From positions 3,100,001 to 3,164,000 of the forward strand of contig QYRS01000006.1 of the NCBI GenBank assembly GCA_006503535.1: a stretch of DNA of 64,000 nt. The letters run 5' to 3'. Position 1 is the first letter of the stretch. Every line of letters begins with the position of its first letter. The notes under the pieces were generated by a model. That model made no database searches and was not told where the DNA came from. It worked only from the letters and a program-made list of their open reading frames with translations. This document shows positions 56,880-64,000 of the stretch, piece after piece. Made by a program: the position numbers and the translations under genes. Origin of the DNA: Arthrinium phaeospermum. Lineage: Eukaryota > Ascomycota > Sordariomycetes > Amphisphaeriales > Apiosporaceae.

Positions 56880-57320
56880 ATGGGCTGGCAGGTTTTCCTC
56901 AACGAGTTCGCCTGCGGCCACTTCGAGGTCCGGCGCTCCGTCCAGAACCCGTCGGCGGAGCTGCCCAACAGCGGCGCCAGCGTCAAGATGAACCTCCAGG
57001 TGGTTTCCGGGCGCTGCAAGAAGTGCCCCCCGCGCAACTGCACGGGCATCGTCGTCTGCTACAGCTGCGGGCACCCCCATTCCGCCGGCGTCGGCATGTG
57101 GCGCTGCCACCAGCAGCAGCCGGGCGCGGAGCAGGACAAGAACCACGCCCACCAGAACCCGAAGTACCTGGCCGTGCCGATTCCCGAGCCCTGCGACCGG
57201 GCCTCTTGCGACAAGCAGGTTCGCTTGCGGACGATCCAGTCGCTGAGTGCGAGCACGGTCCGCGGGCTCGAGGCCAAGGACTACTCGCGATGGGCGCCCG
57301 TCATTCCTCGCGCCAGCTAA
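56880..57320 (+). CDS. Cys/His-rich hypothetical protein, single exon
   Basis: A 146-residue intronless frame beginning MGWQVFLNEFACGHFEVRR. Codon third positions are strongly GC-rich, like the confirmed genes of the window and unlike the flanking DNA. Metal-binding-like clusters are CGH, CKKCPPRNC, CYSCGHPH, WRCHQQ, PEPCDRASCDKQ. Histidines are abundant in between. No signal peptide or membrane helix. I do not recognise the family; a small zinc-binding protein is plausible. The abrupt start of biased codon use at this ATG supports the start. Confidence 0.65.
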   Translation: MGWQVFLNEFACGHFEVRRSVQNPSAELPNSGASVKMNLQVVSGRCKKCPPRNCTGIVVCYSCGHPHSAGVGMWRCHQQQPGAEQDKNHAHQNPKYLAVPIPEPCDRASCDKQVRLRTIQSLSASTVRGLEAKDYSRWAPVIPRAS

Positions 57321-57857
57321 AGAGAGGTAAGAAGGGATTGAGCAAGGCAGGTAGCAGCAGCAGAAACCTTCTTTCTTGCTGTGCGGGCCATGCGGATTAG
57401 TAGTTGTCGCGATATATCCTGATAGTATTAGCGTAGATGGTGGATAGGCGGACAACACACAGAAATTTGTGATGGAATGCAAAGCGCTTACCAGGCTTGG
57501 CTTGTTTTTTTTCGCATGTCCCCTAATTTAACGCCAGACAGGGTCTCGCGAACCGCGCCAGTGACGTCACAATGCCGCCAGGAATCATGGAAGTAGGAGT
57601 TCCGCTAAATGATAGGTGCAAAACGATTGAATCTGCGACATCATCATTCGTTGTCGTCCCCCTTTCCGCATCCTCTCTCTCCCCCTTCATCCACGATCAA
57701 AAACTGCTGCAGTAGTACATATTCTTTCCAGGGCGGGCTCTTTCGTTCATTGCTTTGCATGCGACAGTAGAAAGAAACCACACACGACATCCAGACAAAC
57801 CAGCCAATCTCTTGTAAACAACACGCGCATACATACGCCCAATCGGATTTTGCCAAG
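57321..57857. other. Intergenic, promoter of MARVEL-like gene
   Basis: About 540 bp. The last 200 bp before the next start are C/A/T-rich, as expected for a 5' UTR. Contains a TGACGTCA site at 57562-57569, a consensus cAMP/ATF-type (CRE) palindrome. Confidence 0.5.
57562..57569. promoter_or_regulatory. CRE/ATF-type palindrome TGACGTCA
   Basis: Exact eight-base bZIP (ATF/CREB) consensus within GTGACGTCACAA, about 290 bp upstream of the MARVEL-like start codon. In fungi such sites are bound by Atf1-type factors that act downstream of the HOG pathway. A single short site can occur by chance. Confidence 0.45.
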
Positions 57858-58517
57858 ATGGGTTTCTTCGGGATGACCCTCGCATATATTGCGTTCTCTA
57901 TACTGCACTTCTTCCAGTTCGTCCTGGCGCTCGTCGTCTGTGGCCTCTATGGAGTCGATCTTGACCGCGCGCGCAAGGCCGGCAAATACACCGATGGCAA
58001 ATGGGTAAGTCAAGTTCAGCCATATCATTCCCCGATGGCCAACAGCCTGCTTCTGTCCCCACTTGGGCGATCCGGATACGGCGGCCGAATAGCACACTTT
58101 CAAACCCTGCTTGCGTCTGTAAATCAAACGATCAACTAACGGTGCAATCAACCCCCCCAGGTCTTCGCCGAAGTCGTCGGCGCCCTCTCCGCCCTGACGG
58201 CCGTCCTCTACTCGGTGCCCTTCATCCTGCGCTTCGCCGCGGTGCCGGCGTGGAGCTTCGTCGTCTTCATCCTCTGGGTCGCGCTCTTCGGCCTGTTCGG
58301 CAACATGTACATCAAGGAGGACGCCGAGGGCAACGGCGACGTCCAGCGCATGAAGAACGCCGTCTGGGTCGACCTCGCCAACATGCTGCTGTGGTTCATC
58401 GGCACCGTCGCCGGCGCCGCCTACTGGTGGGTGCACAAGGACCGCCACAGCCGCTTCACCGGCCGCGCCGAGCTCGGCCGCGGCGCCTCGACCCGCTCCT
58501 CGGGCTGGAAGGCGTAG
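57858..58517 (+). CDS. MARVEL-like four-helix membrane protein
   Basis: Two exons (57858-58004, 58161-58517) join in phase 0 to 167 residues. Four hydrophobic segments: about 4-31 (LAYIAFSILHFFQFVLALVV), 52-75 (VGALSALTAVLYSVPFILRF), 79-100 (AWSFVVFILWVALFGLFGNM) and 123-145 (ANMLLWFIGTVAGAAYWWVH). Loops carry GVDLDRARKAGKYTDGKW and EDAEGNGDVQRMKNAVWVDL, sequences typical of Pezizomycotina MARVEL-domain proteins. These are thought to act in membrane apposition or vesicle traffic; the actual role is unknown. Third positions in exon 2 are almost entirely G/C. A 20-bp palindromic repeat lies just downstream, probably in the 3' UTR. Confidence 0.82.
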
Positions 58518-58553
58518 ATGAATCACCTCAAGTCATCTTGCTCTTGTGAGAGG

Positions 58554-58613
58554 GGACGTGCTCTCGCGAGAAGGGACATGCTCTCGCGAGAAGGGATATA
58601 CCCTCGAGAGGAG
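58554..58613. repeat. 20-bp tandem repeat of TCTCGCGAGA palindromes
   Basis: Units at 58554 and 58574 differ at one base (GGACGTG/GGACATG) and each contains the perfect palindrome TCTCGCGAGA (58562-58571, 58582-58591). A third, degenerate unit with CCTCGAGAGG follows. It begins 36 bases after the MARVEL-like stop codon, so in the transcript it would make consecutive hairpins. Confidence 0.85.
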
Positions 58614-61600
58614 AAATGTCACGAAGGAGGGAGAAGAAGAAGGAAGGGGGATCCAGCGAGGAGAGACCTGGATAGGATGGAAGCGGATATCACTCTGCAG
58701 CGTGGCCAGCCAGCGACGACTCCTTTAGCGTTTTGCACGATACCACGTAAACGACGGGCATGTTTCACGCAAACTCGAACATATACCATTTGCTTTTTTT
58801 GTTACCACAAAGATTTTGCTTTCTGGCAGAATTACGAAGCGGGGAAAGGAATTGGAAACAGTGCTTTCTTTCTGCCCCTATAATAACTTAATTTCGAAAA
58901 TATTGAATTATCCTATATATTGATGTACTTGCAAACCGCGTGGCCCAGTCCCGCGGCTCGGTATCCGCTGTTGTCCGCAGGCGTATCTAATGAAACCAAA
59001 CTCGTCTCGTTCTCGGCACCGAAAGCGGAACGATGGATGTTCTGCGCCTTCTTCTGGAAGGGTGGAAATATTTGCTTGCAATTCCACCGACTAGTTACCT
59101 GACGCTCGGAACCTGGATTGAGGCTGCTCGTCGAATGCTTGGTTGGCTACGAATGGACGATACGAGGGGCAGGGCGAGTCGACGGCATACCCCCGCCCGG
59201 GCAAATTTTAATCGGGACGTGAACAGTGCTGTCTTATTCAGAGTGGGCGCTGATCTATCTATGATAATATTGGAGTTGACGATTCTCGATGCCGTACGTG
59301 GTATCAGGCCGAAGTTTTAACACTCCGCAACGTGTGGAAGATTTGGCGTTCACGATGCGCTTAACCTCTTTTGGGGACGATTTTCCACGATATGTATATA
59401 CGCACTTATACCGCTACGGTTAGCTTGGAAGGTGCACTGATCAAGAGTACCGTACGGAGTGCCAAAACTTACCCATCACACCAAGTACGGAGTACAGTAG
59501 TGCTAAGTGTGCTTATTCATGGAGGCATATGTAGCTACTTTCATGTGCTACTACATTGTGATGGCTACAGTGCGTCATCCTCCTCCCGACTCCTTCCGCT
59601 GGCAGAAGTAATCCGAGGGGCTATCATCTCATTTGCGCCTGGCCTCGAACGTAATCAAACCGAGGAGAGAAACTTGAGATGGTGCCATCAAAGCATGACT
59701 ATCATAAGCTTAAGAGAGACAGATAGAAAAATGACCGGCGGCAACGGCGGGAAAGCCTAGTAAAGACGAAGGCGCCGGGATGATCGTTGCCAATTTCAGG
59801 GGGCGTCGTGAGGGCACCACGGCGGGCGCTCTCTCTTATTTTTTTTTCTCCCTCAAGCCAAGGGTCCCTCCCTTCTAGCGTGTGGTGGGTTGCCCACGAC
59901 GTCATTAGGGATCCGTCGCGCCGGCTAAGCAGCCACGATAGTTACATTGGCAGATTGACAACCTGCTTGACTCGGGCGACCAAGAAGGGGTAGGTTAGAG
60001 AGAATGCGCGCGCACGCGAGAGAAAAGAGACTTAGGGAGACAAGGGTCCGAACATGGGGAAATCTGCAAATGCAAGCGGAGGGCATCTCAGCTTAGCCTC
60101 GGTCCACCTTGCGAGAAACGACACGCCAAAGCGACCTGCTCTGCCAAGGTATGTCGTCGCTCCGACAGACAGCACCGCAATCCATGAAACCTGGAATTAC
60201 GTCGGGAGGTAAATGATGAACACGTTTGACGTCGGGCCAAAAATCTCTCTCTCTCCACCAGAACCGTGTCTTTTCGAAACCTTCGCCTCCCGAGAGTTGT
60301 TTTCTTTCCTCATAGAGTTATCCCGACAACTTTGTAAGCAGGTATCATCGCTGTGCGCAAGCATCGTTGGGCACAGAGGGAATTGTAGATCAATTCCCAC
60401 CACCCCTGCAAAAAGGCATGGTCCCTGCCCACCCCCAACTTCTTCGGCGGCGGACGGTTAGCCTTTTGGAGGGTGCGAGGGTGCTAGTCAAGTCCCTAGC
60501 CAAGCGTTGATCAGCGACGATCAGCGCTGAGCCGTTCAGGGAAGAAGGCAGAAGGAGGAGCCTCGGAGCACATCAAGCGCACTTCTCGCAAGAAAAAACA
60601 CACAGGAGATTACGAGGGGACGGGGGCTTTGTCAGTAGCTGCAGGCCGGGTTGGATAATGGATTGATGACAATCCAGCTGCCAGCTGTACCGCAACTGCA
60701 AGAGCTGCTGTTTTGGGTGCTCATTTCGCCACTGGGGTTTGTGGGCGGCTGTTGATGAGGGTGCGGCTTTCGGGGTTTGATATGACGATATGTGAACATG
60801 ACTGACCCAAATAACAACGCGACCACGGCATGCGTGTGGGTGTGCCTCTCTCTCCCAGGAACTTGGAACGGCATGGGAATAGTAGCCCCAACAGCCAATA
60901 TGAACGTCGCCGGCGGTAAACGGATGCTATCTGGCTCACAGCACTGCGAAAGAAGAGATCAGCGCTGTCGACCTGTCGGCCCGTCCCACCGCTATCCAAA
61001 GACCTCTCATTCTCTCTCTCGACTGTTCTCCTCTTCAATATGCAATACGGTGTCTGATGCCATTCAACAACGGCTGTACATGTACGTACTGATAAGCTCA
61101 AGCATCTTACATGCTACTGATTGAACTATCTTCCAAAGATAGATAACCGAGAAACGATTTACATAGACTAACGAACCCCCCGGCGGCCTCATTCTCTCTT
61201 CTTTCCGCGCAAAGACGACGGTTGCTCGTCCGCGGGTCATGAACATGTTTCAGCCATAGCCGGAAACATAGTCCATGTGGGGAACGCCATGAAACTCACA
61301 TGCGCCCTATACCAGAAGGGTGCATGTGGCTTGTGTATCCCCAGCATGCAATTCGAGGAAGCCGTCGATCAAGAGCGCAGATCCCTTCGGCGAGGGTGAC
61401 TGGTCATGTCTTGTCATATGCGCGCGTTGAACTACCTGGTATATTGGGACCATTGTGTGTGTGTAAGTAGGCAAGTGAGTGCAAACGGTAAATGAGTGTG
61501 TAGAGCACAGTACACTGCACTCGAGGGAAACACTGGCTTCTTCATGTTTGATGGTGGAAGCGAATGTTAACAACGTGAGGGAATCCCCAGTGGGCAGCTG

Positions 61601-63225
61601 GACAGGAGGCCGGGAATACGCCCTGGGTGAATCCCTCCATCATCATACCTGGGTGATAGGATGCCGGCCCCCTCGAATCATCACGCCTTTGCGCCAATCA
61701 GCAGAGATACATGGATCGAGTATGATGACATCCAGCGAAACCTAACGCTAAAAGAGGCTCGGCGGGAGGCAACATGAGAATCTTCAAATCATGTTGGCCT
61801 GCTGCCTGCCGGCTCGCGGGCGGCGGGAATCGGTCGTATGTCCCAAATGGATGGGCCAAACAGCCCGCGATTGGGTAGGATTGGGAAGGGAAGTCCCCGG
61901 GTGGGTTAGTGGTGTAGGCGTGTTGTCGAGATTTGACGGCCCTCTTGCCCTCGCAAAGGTCTGGTTGGTGATATCGACTACAAAGTTCCACTGTTCTTCT
62001 CCTCCTCCCCCCTTCTCCTCTTTCTTTCACTTTTAGGGGTCCTCTCAGCCTCGGGCGGGCGTGCTAATCTCTGCACGGGTTCTCGAGGTTGGGAGGCGAT
62101 TGGCGGCCGGCCGATAAGATGTAGCTCATAGATAGAGTACTACTACTACATGCGCAGCGTCCGAACGATTGAGATGATCGCCGCGGCGAGGGAAAGACTT
62201 GGCTAATTAGCCTAGCAATTGGCAACCTTCGCGCGCCCGTTCATGCTTTTTAATGTGGCCGCTTCAACGAGACTGCAGCTCGGTATGAAACCATGGCTGC
62301 AAGCCCTCCTAGGATAGGATAGACAGACAGGTAGATGCATGTATGTAGATGGTGTACTTGACTCAAGTTGGGCTTTTGGTTATGTATTGCAATCCCAAAC
62401 GGTAAGAAGTATATCCATATGTAGCATGTATGGATGTTGCGTACGTGCGTACAAGATAAAAGAAAAGTTTCATCAAGTTGGCTATGTTATTCAAATTTGT
62501 TCATTGCGACTTCTATGCTGTTATGGTCTAACCGCTACCCACCTACCCAGACCTGTGGTTTTGATATTTACATACATACTTAACACTAGAAATCCATTTT
62601 CGAGCTGGCAATTCCGGAAGCCTCGCTGCAATCTCCCTGGTTGCATGTTTCGACGCATTGTTCCTACATGATTCCAGTCCAGGGTTTCTAAATTGCGGCA
62701 GCAAAAGGGCGGACCTTGCGTGTGCGTTGTCGCGGGCAGCTGCAAAGGCATCCTGTTTGTCGTTGCTCTATTACCTACATACATACTTCTTCCCTTTTGA
62801 AATCTCCAGTCTCCCTCACCCAAATGCGGAGCCCGTTCCACACCGGAATCCCAGATATTGGCAGTGGAGACAGGCAAGCGCCCAACGACGACGATCCAGG
62901 TTGAAATCTGAATCACTCACAAAAGGCACGCAAGCCCTGGGACGTGTTGCGGTGTGAAAAAAATCTCGGGGTGCCTTGACTTGTTCACGAAATTTACTTG
63001 CTCACAAAGAAAAGACGGACGGCGAAAAGGGTGAGTAAGCAGGCTCGCAGGCAAGCAAAGCAGGCAGTCCATAACACCAATACCAAAACCCGTCAACCAA
63101 AAACATTGAAGTCACTGCCGACCCTGAACACACAACGAGACCCTTCATCAAACCACCACTGTCAACTGCCCGGTCAAATCTATCACTGCCCTCCACTTAT
63201 TACACTACTACTGCTACCGTGTGTG

Positions 63226-63284
63226 CACCACACCCACATCCCCATCCACACACACCACACACCTACATACACACACACTGCACA
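63226..63284. repeat. CA-rich low-complexity stretch in probable 5' leader
   Basis: An irregular (CA)n/ACACAC tract about 450 bp upstream of the last gene. This is typical low-complexity sequence of fungal 5' UTRs, not a spaced array. Confidence 0.7.
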
Positions 63285-63735
63285 GTCGCAACTACATACA
63301 ACTAGGCCTACCTAATCTGCGGCTACCCGCAAGGTTGTCGCTGTCGTCCAGTTGCTGTTGCTGTTGCCCACCTGCCCACATGGTCACGCCTTCAACACCG
63401 AGACAGTCCAGGCAGCATCATTTCCTATACTCGGATCTCGTATCGTGTCATTGATGTTTGACTCGTCTGGTTTTTGTGCAAGCCAAAGTGCAACTTACTT
63501 CTCGGGTCATCTGGGAGGAATCGTCTAGGTATATCTATGATATAGATGGTCGTTGACCATCGACCGAGACTGCTTTCAACAACAGAACCTCGTCCATTTA
63601 CGCCCTGTTTCCCATCCTTCTGTCCCCAGAACAATCTCCACCAGCTTGACAGCCGTCGTCTGTTTGCAGCATCACCTGACAGGTACATTAGGGAGTTGCG
63701 TGGGCAGCCTGTTCCGCACTTCAGTCAAAGCAGCA

Positions 63736-63968
63736 ATGGCGAGCTTTGGCCGATCTCTGAAGCCCCCGTCGTATCTTTCGACCATGGGGCGACGCCCAGG
63801 CATGCCGGGACGGTCAATGTCTAATACTTCCGAAGCCTCGTCTGCGCCCTCGTCGCCCGGCGACTTGAACCCCGACGAAATCTTGTACTCGCCCAAAGCG
63901 TCTCCCAATCCGAACAGCTCGGGCCTGTCTCGCCGCACTGGAGGAGATATGCATCTCAAAGTTCCCGG
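63736..63968 (+). CDS. First exon of an unidentified gene, truncated by window end
   Basis: ATG at 63736 opens a frame of about 77 residues (MASFGRSLKPPSYLSTMGRR ... GGDMHLKVP), rich in Ser, Pro and Gly, ending at a GTACGT donor at 63969. It has the look of a disordered N-terminus of a larger regulatory protein. The frame shows G/C-biased third positions and follows a long C/A-rich leader. No domain is visible, so I do not name it. The rest of the gene lies beyond the window. Confidence 0.6.
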
Positions 63969-64000
63969 TACGTGTGGCTTTCTCTGTCTCTCCCCCTCCC

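Larger units (their letters stand above)
58518..63735. other. Large non-coding region, 5.2 kb
   Basis: No supported gene. It contains the 58554-58613 repeat, TACGGAGTA-type motifs (59453-59461, 59486-59494), simple purine and (GT)n runs, and a C/A-rich leader from about 63,060 before the last gene. Short open frames have no domains. Likely a long promoter plus 5' UTR of the gene at 63736. Confidence 0.5.

Noticed and set aside
63200..63300. CRISPR-like array in the CA-rich tract
   Set aside because: Irregular CA microsatellite without constant repeats or unique spacers, and the genome is eukaryotic.

Overview
The window is nuclear DNA of a filamentous ascomycete (Pezizomycotina), most likely a Sordariomycete. 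The evidence is: genes split by 45-120 bp GT-AG introns, gene families with clearly fungal forms (Apn2, Cox13, Ssk1, Atg3, AzgA, a TRF/Taz1-like telomere protein), fungal thaumatin-like and DUF5695-like secreted proteins, and the APN2-COX13 gene pair that flanks the mating-type locus in many of these fungi. I see no bacterial features, CRISPR array, rRNA or intact transposon. I could not confidently call any tRNA by eye.

Layout. 1-6.8 kb: the 3' part of REV3 (DNA polymerase zeta) converges on APN2 (AP endonuclease 2). APN2 is divergent from COX13 across a 0.6-kb shared promoter. 7.9-14.6 kb: two minus-strand genes, a TEX2/Nvj2-like SMP-domain lipid-transfer protein and a TRF/Taz1-like telomere-binding protein. 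16-24 kb: a GDT1-type Golgi cation transporter, an L-rhamnose mutarotase, a mitochondrial thioredoxin-like protein and an MFS transporter. 26.8-33.7 kb: ELP6 (Elongator), ribosomal protein eL37, ATG3 (autophagy E2) and an AzgA-type purine permease. 36-41 kb: two minus-strand secreted proteins, a large DUF5695-like protein and a thaumatin-like protein. 44-51 kb: the HOG-pathway response regulator SSK1, mitoribosomal protein mS45 and a tyrosine phosphatase. 53-64 kb: a small CxxC protein, a Cys/His-rich protein, a MARVEL-like four-helix membrane protein and, after a 5.2-kb non-coding stretch, the first exon of a gene running off the right edge. Gene-poor stretches of 2-5 kb lie at 24-26.8, 33.7-36, 40.8-44.3, 53.3-56.9 and 58.5-63.7 kb.

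Most genes are conserved single-copy housekeeping genes with no common pathway. The notable local associations are the two DNA-damage genes REV3 and APN2 side by side, the APN2-COX13 mating-type flank without any MAT gene in reach, and the adjacent secreted-protein pair.

The most striking unexplained pattern is that three otherwise intact genes (SSK1, the AzgA permease and the thioredoxin-like gene) each lose their family-typical C-terminus through an apparent one-base deficit in a C/G homopolymer. This points to a sequence-quality problem or, less likely, real slippage. Other non-coding structure includes a G-run 8-bp repeat, a 28-bp triplicate repeat, a long bulged hairpin, a 20-bp repeat of TCTCGCGAGA palindromes in a 3' UTR, and an operator-like triplet upstream of the DUF5695-like gene. 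Exon coordinates in the entries were worked out by hand from splice consensus and reading phase. I found no clear evidence for a wholly novel multi-gene system.
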